The notes under the pieces: generated by a model
The model's input: the letters and a program-made list of their open reading frames with translations, nothing else
What the model was told of the DNA's origin: nothing
Database searches by the model: none
DNA from: Pseudomonas petrae
GTDB lineage: Bacteria > Pseudomonadota > Gammaproteobacteria > Pseudomonadales > Pseudomonadaceae
Length of the DNA: 64,000 nucleotides
Direction: 5' to 3'
Assembly (NCBI RefSeq): GCF_021728295.1
Contig: NZ_JAKJXE010000009.1
Span: 62,001 to 126,000, forward strand
Shown: in pieces, positions 16,718 to 25,019 of the stretch
Numbering within the stretch: the first letter of the stretch is position 1
Layout of the letters: every line of letters starts with the position of its first letter
Program-made: the position numbers and the translations under genes

Positions 16718-17122
16718 GGTTCAAGGATACGGGGTTCATCGGGTCAACTGACGCTTGCGCTCACTGGCCCGATCCCCCCGTGTGGAAAGGCTCGACAGCA
16801 TGCAAAACCGCCCTGGCGCCGAGCACCGGTCGGGTTAGCCGGATTTCGGTCGCGATGGTAATGCTTTGAGGGACATAGCTGCTTATACCCGCCGTTTGAG
16901 CAAAGTCGCATCACCCCACCCGTAGAAACTCAAATCGCTTCATTGCCCCGGGCGAATGTCTTATGGCAGCGTATTTAAACCGGCTACTAACAGGCCTTCC
17001 AGCTATCCGTAGAGGCACACTCGACGAATGCTGCAGAATGGCGGATTGAGAAGGGGATCGAATGAGAGCTGATTGGTGCCGTCGGTATTAAAGGAACTTC
17101 GACCACCCGTACCGAACGACCA
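16718..17122. other. Gene-free interval
   Basis: About 400 bases between the ABM gene and the convergent TetR gene. No ORF with recognisable protein features, RNA or clear repeat is visible. Composition is similar to the neighbouring genes, so it may be a decayed gene. Confidence 0.5.
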
Positions 17123-17731
17123 CTACCGTTGGAACACCCCCAGGATAAGCGAAGAAAAAGTTGTGATCGCTTCATCAACGGTGTGTCGTCCTCGCACCGT
17201 TGCGCTCGAAAGCGCTTCGCCTGCTCCGACCAGACCAGTGCAGACACGCTCCATTTCTGCAACCGACAGAGCTGCATGCGGTTCCAGTACAGCTATAAAC
17301 ATACGCACGCAGTTGTCCAGCAGCTCCTGGAACACCACCGCTTTATCGTTACTGCCTGCCAGCGCAGCTCCCACGACGTGAAATTCGTCGGTATGGTCTG
17401 CCGCACAATGGATATAAGCGCTGGCTAACGTCTGTGCGGTTTCCTCCAGAGTCTGCGGATTACCCGTCATAGCGTTGCGAAACGCATCGACTCGCTCAGT
17501 ATCGATCCATCTGAAAAGCTCGATCAACAGTGCCGACCGGGTGCTGAAATGATCGTAAACCACTGGTTTGGAGACGCCGGCGCGGACCGCCAAATGGCCC
17601 AGGGTCAATCGGTCAGCGTCTTCTTCCCGCACAATCAGCAGTGCGGTCTGGAGCAATTGTTGCCGTCGCTCGACTTTCGAGAGTCGACGCGAGCCTGAGC
17701 CGCTGGCTAAAGGGTTGCTGACGTTTTCCAC
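17123..17731 (-). CDS. TetR/AcrR family transcriptional repressor
   Basis: A 202-residue regulator. The N-terminal HTH (about 20-70) reads RRQQLLQTALLIVREEDADR, then LAVRAGVSKPVVYDHFSTRSALL. The helical ligand-binding domain follows (75-202). It starts with GTG at 17731 preceded by GAGG. It is divergent from the NAD(P)-binding protein gene, with two matching palindromes between them, so it very probably represses that gene and itself. Ligand unknown. Confidence 0.9.
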   Translation of the reverse strand: MENVSNPLASGSGSRRLSKVERRQQLLQTALLIVREEDADRLTLGHLAVRAGVSKPVVYDHFSTRSALLIELFRWIDTERVDAFRNAMTGNPQTLEETAQTLASAYIHCAADHTDEFHVVGAALAGSNDKAVVFQELLDNCVRMFIAVLEPHAALSVAEMERVCTGLVGAGEALSSATVRGRHTVDEAITTFSSLILGVFQR

Positions 17732-17752
17732 GTTGATCCTCAGAGCAGATAA

Positions 17753-17811
17753 CCTACCAATAGTAGGTTACGGATGGAGAGACTCATGTTAAGTTTCCTA
17801 CCAATGGTAGG
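17753..17811. promoter_or_regulatory. Pair of TetR-type palindromic operators
   Basis: CCTACCAATAGTAGG (17753-17767) and CCTACCAATGGTAGG (17797-17811) are near-identical palindromes, both flanked by TT/AA. Their centres are 44 bases apart, about four helical turns, so two repressor dimers would sit on the same face of the DNA between the divergent genes. Confidence 0.8.
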
Positions 17812-17835
17812 TTAACCGAGCAAGGAGAACACACA

Positions 17836-18840
17836 ATGTCCAGGCATCCAATACTTTTCATGGGCGGTTCAGGCGCTGTAGGCCAACGGACTGCTCAAGC
17901 GTTACGCGTTGCTCATCCCGAGATCCCGCTGCTGATCGGCGGACGCGACCTTGCCAAGGCTCAGCAAGCCGCAGAACAGCTGGGATGGGCGCAGGGGATT
18001 GTGACTGATCCCGCAGCCGATGATTTGGGACTTGGTGATCGTCAAATCAGCGCCGTGGTGGTCTTTTACATGGATCACACGCTTGCCGGATTGCGTTTTG
18101 CGCAGAAGCGCGGCGTGCCGCATCTGAGCATCTCCTCCGGCGTTTTCGAGATCGCGCCTGAGATTGCAACCTACATGCACAGGCCTGACATCGCGCCCAT
18201 TGTTCTGGGTTACGAATGGATGGTTGGGGCGACAACCGTGTCGACGCTCAGCATTGCCAAAGCTTTTGGCCGCATTCGCGACATCGTGATCAACGCGCTG
18301 GTGGATGAGCAAGACAGTGGGGGCCCGACCGTCGCCACCGATTTCGAGCATTTGAGCAAAATGTTACCTGCCGCGCTGAGTAGACGCGATGAGGTCTACA
18401 TCTGGCGCGAAGGCCAGGATGCCAAGGTCAGCTTCCATGCGGTAGACGGTACGAAGCTGGAAGGCAACGGTTTCTCCTCTATCGACGTTGTCGGGCTCGC
18501 TGCTGCTACCGGAGCGCCCAATGTCCAGTTCAATCTCGCCATCGGCGTTAGCTCGACCCGACGCCAAGGCCAGCCAATGTCGACTGAGATTATTATCGAG
18601 CTTGCCGGTGAAGATCTGCAGGGAGAACCATTGCGAACCCGCCATGCAGTGGTCCATCCACAAGGCGCTGCCTACCTCACCGGCCTCAGCGTGGCAATGC
18701 TGCTGGAGCGACTGCTTGGACTAGATGGCCGACCTGCCCCGCTGCCCGGTCTTTACTTTCCATACCAGCTTCTGGATGCAGATCTGTATTTAGACCGCTT
18801 AGGGAAGGAAGGTGGGGAGCTACGCAAATTATCGGTGTAA
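17836..18840 (+). CDS. Saccharopine-dehydrogenase-like NAD(P)-binding protein
   Basis: A 334-residue protein with an N-terminal Rossmann fold (ILFMGGSGAVGQRTAQALRV; GGRDLAKAQQAAEQLGW) and a C-terminal region like the saccharopine reductase group. Catalytic residues cannot be assigned. It is probably an oxidoreductase induced when the TetR repressor is released. AAGGAG precedes the start. The 3' end leads into an unassigned 218-base gap (18841-19058). Confidence 0.75.
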   Translation: MSRHPILFMGGSGAVGQRTAQALRVAHPEIPLLIGGRDLAKAQQAAEQLGWAQGIVTDPAADDLGLGDRQISAVVVFYMDHTLAGLRFAQKRGVPHLSISSGVFEIAPEIATYMHRPDIAPIVLGYEWMVGATTVSTLSIAKAFGRIRDIVINALVDEQDSGGPTVATDFEHLSKMLPAALSRRDEVYIWREGQDAKVSFHAVDGTKLEGNGFSSIDVVGLAAATGAPNVQFNLAIGVSSTRRQGQPMSTEIIIELAGEDLQGEPLRTRHAVVHPQGAAYLTGLSVAMLLERLLGLDGRPAPLPGLYFPYQLLDADLYLDRLGKEGGELRKLSV

Positions 18841-19058
18841 GGACGATACCTTGGCGTTCGCGCCTTGGTTGTTTGCCGCTGTGCGTCACCACTGGGGAGA
18901 TAGCGGGGATATACAGAGCAAATGTTGTCTGCCTAAGTGGGACAGCGCACAGACGGGATATTTTTTTTGTGCAACGTTGAAGTACTTGCTCTGCGTTGTG
19001 GTGATTGGAATCACTGTCAGACGCTTGGCTCAAGCGCATCAATCAAGTGATCCGCTCT

Positions 19059-19493
19059 ATGGAATATGACAACAATGCAAGGGCTGCAAACCGGGTGGCA
19101 CGAATTGGCGAAGATCCAGGCATCACAAGCGCTGTTGACTCAATTCTTAGAACGCTGACAGATATCGCCGGAGCCCTGACGCCTGTTATTGGCAATCATG
19201 GGGTCGCTGCGCTTTATCAACGCAGCGTACTTCTCTGCGCGACTCGCTATCCCAACTTGGACGATTTGGCCAGTAGAACGACTAGCTTCGCTAGCACGCT
19301 CGACTTTGCGCCATTGCGTGTCGCATTGGTGCTGCACGATATCAATGCGCTCAAGCTATGCGGAGCCGACCTCCTTTATACCCTCAATCAACTACTGACT
19401 TCACTGATTGGTGCCTCGCTCTCTGAACGACTGCTCCGCAGCGCGTGGGAAAACTCTTTGTGCGGTCCACCTCCGCAGGATGCCTTGATATGA
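19059..19493 (+). CDS. Conserved protein of KaiC/GGDEF operons, function unknown
   Basis: A 144-residue, mostly helical, soluble protein. Its middle (ITSAVDSILRTLTDIAGALT, then GVAALYQRSVLL) and end (LLTSLIGASLSERLLRSAWE) resemble small proteins I recall upstream of KaiC-like ATPases in other Proteobacteria. The ATG at 19059 is preferred over a TTG at 19005. Its TGA overlaps the ATG of the KaiC-like gene (19490-19493), so the two are coupled. It may be an adaptor or signalling partner of the ATPase; that is inference. Confidence 0.65.
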   Translation: MEYDNNARAANRVARIGEDPGITSAVDSILRTLTDIAGALTPVIGNHGVAALYQRSVLLCATRYPNLDDLASRTTSFASTLDFAPLRVALVLHDINALKLCGADLLYTLNQLLTSLIGASLSERLLRSAWENSLCGPPPQDALI

Positions 19494-20983
19494 CCAGCCT
19501 CACTCAAACCACAAAAGTGGTTATCAACCATTTGCACACTGGCGTGCCAGGGTTGAACGAGGTGCTTGGCGGCGGCTTACCCGAGTTTTCTTTCAACCTT
19601 ATCGCAGGGCCTCCTGGCTGCGGCAAGACGACCTTGGCCCATCAGATGATGTTTGCTCTGGCTACACCGGAGCGTACTGCGCTCTACTTCACCGTGCTTG
19701 GCGAACCGCCGTTGAAGATGTTGCGATACCAGCAGCAGTTCGACTTTTTTGACAGTGATGCCGTCAATCAGTCCATTCGCTACATTAATCTTGCCGATGC
19801 TACCCAAGCGGGTGACCTTGACGAAGTGTTGCGACGTATCGTGAACGAAGTGCAAAGTTATGGTCCATCACTTGTGTTCGTTGACTCGTTCCGATCCGTG
19901 GTGCTCGCGAGCCAAACGCAAAATAACCCTAATAACAATCTTCCGCAGTTCATTCAGCAGTTAGGCATGGTAATGACTGCGTGGCAGGCGACAACATTCT
20001 TGATTGGGGAGTATTCAGCACAAGCCGACAGCAACCCGATTTTCACAGTGGCCGACGGTTTGATCTGGTTGCGTCAGGGCGTTCTACGAAACTCGATGGT
20101 GCGAAAAATGGAGGTCATGAAAATGCGTGGCCAGCCCACCCTGCCCGGCCTGCATTCTTTCCGTATCGATGGCGCCGGCATTACGGTCTTCGCACCCGCC
20201 AGCAGGCTAGGGAAATCACCTCGGTTAGACCCTGCTACTCGCCTGTCTAGCGGGGTGCCCCTCTTGGATCAAATGCTGGGCGGAGGTATACCCGCAGGTT
20301 ATTCGCTCCTTGTGGCGGGCCCCTCGGGATCGGGTAAAAGCATACTGGCTGCAGCCTTCCTGGCCGAGGGCGCGAAGTTGGGTGAAAGTGGCGTGATCGC
20401 GGTGTTCGAGCAACGCGCGGACCGGCTGCAGAACGCGCAGCTGTCCAGACTTATCGAAGACGGTTTGATTACGCTGGTCGACAGTCGCGCACCGGACCTG
20501 TCGATCGAGGAGATCATCCACTTGCTGCTGGCGCAAATACAGCGTGTAGGTGCTAGCCGTGTAGTCATTGACTCGCTCTCGGGCTTCGAGCTTTCACTGG
20601 CACCCACCTTTCGCGAGGACTTCCGCTCTTCTTTGGCCAGCCTGGTCGGCGCGCTGGCCGCGACCGGCGTCACGGTGATGATGACTTCGGAGCTGGAGGA
20701 CCGTTACGACGATCTGCGCTTCAGCCCCTACGGCACGGCCTTCCTGACGGACGCCATCATCGTGCAGCGTTATGTTGAAATAGACAGCCAATTGCTGCGA
20801 ATGATGGCGGTGGTAAAGGTACGCTGCAGCCCGCATTCCCACGAACTGCGCTTATACCGTATCAATGACCAAGGCATACAGGTTGGCGATGTCCTTCCCG
20901 GCAAAGAAGGCCTGCTTAGTGCAAGCCCGCGACAGAAAGCTCTGCCGCAGCCTGGCGTTGATTTGATGGCGTCCTGCAAGTGA
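19490..20983 (+). CDS. KaiC-like double-domain RecA-fold ATPase
   Basis: A 497-residue protein with two RecA/KaiC domains. Domain 1 (about 10-240) has Walker A GPPGCGKTT and Walker B LVFVDS. Domain 2 (about 250-480) has Walker A GPSGSGKS and Walker B VVIDSLSGFE. The segment GTAFLTDAIIVQRYVEI aligns by eye with the KaiC phosphorylation loop, but the Ser431/Thr432 positions appear to be Ala/Phe, so a cyanobacterial-type phosphorylation clock is unlikely. No kaiA or kaiB is nearby. It is sandwiched, with four-base overlaps, between an unknown gene and a diguanylate cyclase, which suggests a signalling ATPase. Confidence 0.85.
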   Translation: MTSLTQTTKVVINHLHTGVPGLNEVLGGGLPEFSFNLIAGPPGCGKTTLAHQMMFALATPERTALYFTVLGEPPLKMLRYQQQFDFFDSDAVNQSIRYINLADATQAGDLDEVLRRIVNEVQSYGPSLVFVDSFRSVVLASQTQNNPNNNLPQFIQQLGMVMTAWQATTFLIGEYSAQADSNPIFTVADGLIWLRQGVLRNSMVRKMEVMKMRGQPTLPGLHSFRIDGAGITVFAPASRLGKSPRLDPATRLSSGVPLLDQMLGGGIPAGYSLLVAGPSGSGKSILAAAFLAEGAKLGESGVIAVFEQRADRLQNAQLSRLIEDGLITLVDSRAPDLSIEEIIHLLLAQIQRVGASRVVIDSLSGFELSLAPTFREDFRSSLASLVGALAATGVTVMMTSELEDRYDDLRFSPYGTAFLTDAIIVQRYVEIDSQLLRMMAVVKVRCSPHSHELRLYRINDQGIQVGDVLPGKEGLLSASPRQKALPQPGVDLMASCK

Positions 20984-21729
20984 GTGCCGGACCGATTTTT
21001 CGAGCTCTGGAGGAGGCCAACCGCCAGCTTGCAACCGTTGAGCAGCAGATACTTGAAGCTCGCATCGCTCTCGTGATGCTGGAGCAAGACCTGCAAAGCG
21101 CGCGACGCCATATGAAACCCCGAGTCGAAGCAGAGCAACTGCTTGAAGCTAACGGTAAGCTTGTGGCGGCAGCCTTGTCTGCGCAAACCCATGCCGAGCA
21201 GGCCAATCGCGAGCTATTTGAAATGGCGCGGACAAGCCAACTCGATGCGCTGACCGGTCTTCCTAATCGAAACCTGTTCTCCGACCGGATTGTGCATGCG
21301 ATTGCTGTCGCGAAACGGCGCGTCGGCGGCTTGGCGCTGCTGTTCCTGGACCTCAATGAATTCAAGCGAATCAACGACACGCTCGGCCACTCAGTCGGCG
21401 ACGAGGCACTAATCCAAACCGCACTTTGCTTGACCAACACTGTGCGCGAAGCTGACACCGTGGCCCGGTATGGTGGCGATGAATTTCTTGTGTTGCTGAC
21501 GGACGTTTCGCGGCATGCAGATGCCTTGGTGGTGGCCGACAAGATTATCAACACGCTAGCGACGCCGGGCATCATCGGGATACACGGACTGCGCTTGACA
21601 TGTAGCATTGGCATCAGCCTGTACCCCGATGATGGGGAAGACCCGCAGACGTTGATCGACTGTGCAGATGCTGCCATGTACCTCGCTAAAGGTCACGGGA
21701 GTGGAATAGAGATTTATGCTCCCTCTTAA
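20980..21729 (+). CDS. GGDEF diguanylate cyclase
   Basis: A 249-residue c-di-GMP synthase. The N-terminal 80 residues are a coiled-coil-like helix (LEEANRQLATVEQQILEARI...), with no membrane segment. The GGDEF domain (about 85-245) has DALTGLPNRNLF, FLDLNEFKRINDTLGH and the active site ARYGGDEF. An inhibitory I-site, READ, lies at the canonical distance before it. The start is a GTG overlapping the KaiC stop (GTGA), so expression is coupled to the ATPase. Confidence 0.9.
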   Translation: MSAGPIFRALEEANRQLATVEQQILEARIALVMLEQDLQSARRHMKPRVEAEQLLEANGKLVAAALSAQTHAEQANRELFEMARTSQLDALTGLPNRNLFSDRIVHAIAVAKRRVGGLALLFLDLNEFKRINDTLGHSVGDEALIQTALCLTNTVREADTVARYGGDEFLVLLTDVSRHADALVVADKIINTLATPGIIGIHGLRLTCSIGISLYPDDGEDPQTLIDCADAAMYLAKGHGSGIEIYAPS

Positions 21730-22320
21730 AGTGGTGTCGACAGCACTACCGAATCTGGCGACTGTGACTCGAAAGCATTGTTTGACCATGGTACTGATGC
21801 ATTAACGTAACCCGAGCTTTTAGCGTCGGTCGCGCGAGGCGGTTAACCAAAGTGGTGATCCGGTGGCGACGGCGTAGCAGCTGTCAGCCTCTGGGTATTG
21901 GGGAGAATGGCCGGTTAACGTGTGCAGCTATGTTGGGCAGACGATGCAGTCCGCCGCTCTTGGTGCTCAGTACCCTGGCTCCCACCCCGCTCGCGGAGCC
22001 ACCACGCCGATTGCCCATTAACCTCAATTTTGTCTCAGTGTGTTTATAGACCACAATCGCACTGGCCTACTTGAGGCGCCCCTCCAACTTTGACCAGAAT
22101 CAGACTTGTTCTCTATTCAAGACGACCATCCTTGTGCCTCAACCGGGCAGGGCTGGTCATTGGTGTTGAGGCAGGCGCGAAGCACCATTTCACAAATCGT
22201 ACACCCATATGTGCAACTTCCAAGAACGTACCGACCCCTCTGAGAGTCTATCCCACAGAGTTATGGTCACGGGCACCGCGCAGTGGCAACCGTCTAGGCT
22301 CCTAATATCAGGTAACTGCC
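21730..22320. other. Gene-free interval, possibly decayed mobile DNA
   Basis: About 590 bases with no convincing reading frame. A GC-rich patch at 21975-22020 and the TTGAGGCGCCCCTCCAACTT stretch at 22070 look like eroded insertion-sequence ends, but I cannot assign a family. The promoter of the Crp/Fnr gene must lie at its right end. Confidence 0.4.
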
Positions 22321-23079
22321 ATGCCCGTAAGCTTTTCTGTCCAGCCATCACCTTTTTGTAATCACTTGTTAGCAGCCCTGCCCGATGAGGTACAGCAGCG
22401 AATGTTTCCCCATTTGGAGCCTGTCACGCTCGGCTTGGGAGAAGTGCTTTATGAGGCGGGGGATGCTATCCGCAATGTGTATTTCCCTACAGACAGCATT
22501 GTCTCGCTGTTGTATGTGACGGAAAACGGCGCCTCTGCGGAAATCGCTGTGGTGGGTAATGAAGGGCTGATTGGGGTGGCAGTATTCATGGGCGGCGAGA
22601 GCAGCCCCGGCCGTGCAGTGGTGCAAAGCGCAGGACAGGCGTTGCGTTTGACAGGTGAGCGGCTCAAGGATGAGTTCGGGCGTCACGGCGTAATGCTTCA
22701 TTTGATGCTGCGATACACCCAGGCATTGATAGCCCAAATGGCGCAGACAGCCGTCTGCAACCGCCATCACTCAATCGATCAGCAGCTATGCCGTTGGCTA
22801 TTACTTTCGCTGGATCGGCTGGCGGATAACAAGTTGTTAATGACCCAGGAATTGATCGCCAACATGCTGGGCGTGCGTCGCGAGGGGGTGACCACGGCGG
22901 CCGCCAAGTTACAGCGCTCGGGGGTAATCGAGTACAACCGTGGGCATATCACCGTACTCGACCGACAAAAGTTAGAGATTCTGACCTGCGAGTGTTATGC
23001 AGTGGTAAAGAAAGAAACGGACCGGCTACTCCCGTCTTTGCCTGGGCCTGGGCCTGGCCAGTGCCGAGCCGGCCAATAA
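22321..23079 (+). CDS. Crp/Fnr family transcriptional regulator
   Basis: A 252-residue regulator with an N-terminal cyclic-nucleotide-binding-like barrel (about 30-140: LGEVLYEAGDAIRNVYFPTDSIVSLL) and a C-terminal winged helix (about 155-230: QELIANMLGVRREGVTTAAAKLQ). There are no Fnr-type N-terminal cysteines and no clear cAMP-site Arg-Ser pair. This subgroup is common next to stress or biofilm genes in Proteobacteria. It lies downstream of the diguanylate cyclase operon but 590 bases away, so it has its own promoter. Confidence 0.85.
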   Translation: MPVSFSVQPSPFCNHLLAALPDEVQQRMFPHLEPVTLGLGEVLYEAGDAIRNVYFPTDSIVSLLYVTENGASAEIAVVGNEGLIGVAVFMGGESSPGRAVVQSAGQALRLTGERLKDEFGRHGVMLHLMLRYTQALIAQMAQTAVCNRHHSIDQQLCRWLLLSLDRLADNKLLMTQELIANMLGVRREGVTTAAAKLQRSGVIEYNRGHITVLDRQKLEILTCECYAVVKKETDRLLPSLPGPGPGQCRAGQ

Positions 23080-23305
23080 AACGGCTGTATATCTTCAGTC
23101 GTTGCGTCCATTCGAAAAAACAGTTGTCAGGCGTAATCAAGTCTTATCTACGGCTACAAAGGCGTCATCAAACGGGGGTCCGAAGGAACCGGTAATTAAT
23201 TTTGACGATGACATTCAGCGCCGTTAAATGCTGACGTAATCCGGTTTGAATCTTGCCATGGAAACGCAGAGTACGCTGCATATCCGCACCGCCATGTCAC
23301 AGTCC

Positions 23306-24211
23306 TCAAGCCGCATCGCGTTCCTGTTTCAGCGATTGCGCCACCAGGCTACCAAAGGATGCCACCGGCGCTTGCAGGTTGCCGAGGAAGCGCGGGTAGA
23401 TCAGCCACAGGTCCATCACCGGTTTGAAATCCTTGAGCGGCATGACCGCGAGTGAATCGCGGTGAGCGCTGCGCTCCAGCAGCGGACGCGGCACCAGACC
23501 CAGGCCCATGCCGTCGGCGACCAGCCCCAGTTGCAGCTCAGTGCCGAAGGTTTCCAGATTGACCTTCAGGCTCAACCCCTGATCAGCCAGGGTGCGTTGC
23601 AGCCCGGCACGAAACCCACAGCCGTCGGGGTTGAGCACCCAGCCCAGCGCGTAGCAGTCCGCCAGTTTCACCGGCTTTTTCGGCAGCGCGCTCTTGGCGC
23701 ACACCACCACCAGCTCCATCTTGCCAAGGGACTCGCCGACGATGCCTTCAGGGAAAATCTTCCCGGCCGGAAACAGCGCCGCAGCAGCATCCAGCTCGCC
23801 GTTCTCGATCTTGCCGATCAGGTGGCTGCCCCAGCCGGTGATCACTTGCGCGCGCAGGTCGGGAAATTGCCCGCGCAGGTGTTTCAGCGCATCCAGCAGC
23901 ACGACGTCGCCGATGGTTTGCGGCACGCCAAGCCTGAGCAAACCGCTGGGTGGCGTGTCGCTGGCGACGAGTTCGCGCAATGAGTCCATTTCCCGCAGGA
24001 TCGCCAGGCACTTCTGATAGACCTGCGTGCCCATCGGCGTCGGCTTGAGCGGCTTGGTATTACGGTCGAACAACTCAACGCCCAGCGCCTGCTCGAAATT
24101 CTGCACGCGGCGCGTGATGGCCGGCTGGGTCAGATCGAGGGATTCTGCGGCATGGCTGATCGACTGGCAGCGAATGACCGCTACAAAAGCATCGATGTCA
24201 TCAATTTTCAT
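23306..24211 (-). CDS. LysR family transcriptional regulator (sulfur metabolism)
   Basis: A 301-residue LysR regulator. The N-terminal HTH is MKIDDIDAFVAVIRCQSISHAAESLDLTQPAITRRVQ (described by position 1-37), and the LysR substrate domain spans 90-295. It starts at 24211; a 15-codon extension is unlikely. It is divergent from the thiol dioxygenase and rhodanese genes, the arrangement of PA2601-PA2603 in PAO1, so it probably activates them. The region 23080-23305 downstream holds nothing recognised. Confidence 0.9.
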   Translation of the reverse strand: MKIDDIDAFVAVIRCQSISHAAESLDLTQPAITRRVQNFEQALGVELFDRNTKPLKPTPMGTQVYQKCLAILREMDSLRELVASDTPPSGLLRLGVPQTIGDVVLLDALKHLRGQFPDLRAQVITGWGSHLIGKIENGELDAAAALFPAGKIFPEGIVGESLGKMELVVVCAKSALPKKPVKLADCYALGWVLNPDGCGFRAGLQRTLADQGLSLKVNLETFGTELQLGLVADGMGLGLVPRPLLERSAHRDSLAVMPLKDFKPVMDLWLIYPRFLGNLQAPVASFGSLVAQSLKQERDAA

Positions 24212-24374
24212 TCGGATCGCACATGGAATAAGGGAAACAAGATAGGCAAAAATCATAATGGCTATCGAAGACTCTGGATAGCCTCACAACGGCCAGCAAA
24301 CTGTGAATCGGTTATCAGCGACGTTTTGGTTATAACCTAATCATCAATAAATAGCATATTAGCCAAGTGCATTA

Positions 24375-24389
24375 TGCTTATATTAAGCA
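24375..24389. promoter_or_regulatory. Perfect palindrome in the LysR/dioxygenase intergenic region
   Basis: TGCTTATATTAAGCA has six-base arms and lies 21 bases upstream of the dioxygenase ATG. It is not a typical upstream LysR T-N11-A site by position and may overlap the transcription start or -10 region. Confidence 0.45.
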
Positions 24390-24410
24390 TCCTTTTCGTC
24401 CGGAGCTGAC

Positions 24411-25019
24411 ATGACCCACATCCGACATCCTGAACGACTCAGGGCCTTTATCGGTGCGCTGGCCGAGCTGATCGATAGCAATCCGAGGGAAGGCGACCTG
24501 CTTTCCCGGGGTGGCAAGCTGCTGGGGCAACTGGTCAGCTATGACGACTGGCTGCCGGATGAGTTCGCGATTCCCGATCCGACGCGCTATCAACAATTTC
24601 TGTTGCACGCCGACTCACGGCAGCGGTTTTCGGTCGTCAGCTTTGTGTGGGGGCCCGGCCAGAGCACGCCGATTCATGACCATCGCGTCTGGGGCTTGAT
24701 CGGCATGCTGCGCGGCGCCGAGTATTCACAGGGGTTCGCCCGCAGCGCCGATGGCCGACTGGAACAGGAAGGCCCGGCGATCCGCCTGGAGCCCGGCCAT
24801 GTCGAAGCCTTGTCGCCGCGCAGCAACGACATTCATCAGGTCAGCAATGCTTTCGAAGACCAGGTGTCGATCAGTATTCATGTCTACGGTGCCAACATCG
24901 GCGCTGTGAAGCGCGCCGTTTACCAGCCGGATGGCAGCGAAAAGCTGTTCATCTCCGGTTATTCCAACGCTTTTCTCCCGAACATATGGGATCTGTCCAA
25001 AGAGAACCAAGCACAATGA
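24411..25019 (+). CDS. Thiol dioxygenase (cysteine dioxygenase family, 3-mercaptopropionate type)
   Basis: A non-heme Fe(II) cupin enzyme of 202 residues that oxidises a thiol to its sulfinate. The metal-binding 3-His set is HDHRVWG (two His) and the His in NDIHQVS. The equivalent P. aeruginosa enzyme (PA2602) is known to prefer 3-mercaptopropionate over cysteine; the shared LysR/dioxygenase/rhodanese gene order supports this assignment. GGAGC precedes the ATG. Its stop overlaps the rhodanese start (ATGA). Confidence 0.9.
   Translation: MTHIRHPERLRAFIGALAELIDSNPREGDLLSRGGKLLGQLVSYDDWLPDEFAIPDPTRYQQFLLHADSRQRFSVVSFVWGPGQSTPIHDHRVWGLIGMLRGAEYSQGFARSADGRLEQEGPAIRLEPGHVEALSPRSNDIHQVSNAFEDQVSISIHVYGANIGAVKRAVYQPDGSEKLFISGYSNAFLPNIWDLSKENQAQ

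Noticed and set aside
19490..20983. Circadian clock system
   Set aside because: Although KaiC-like, the phosphorylation loop residues appear replaced and kaiA/kaiB are absent, so a clock is not supported.
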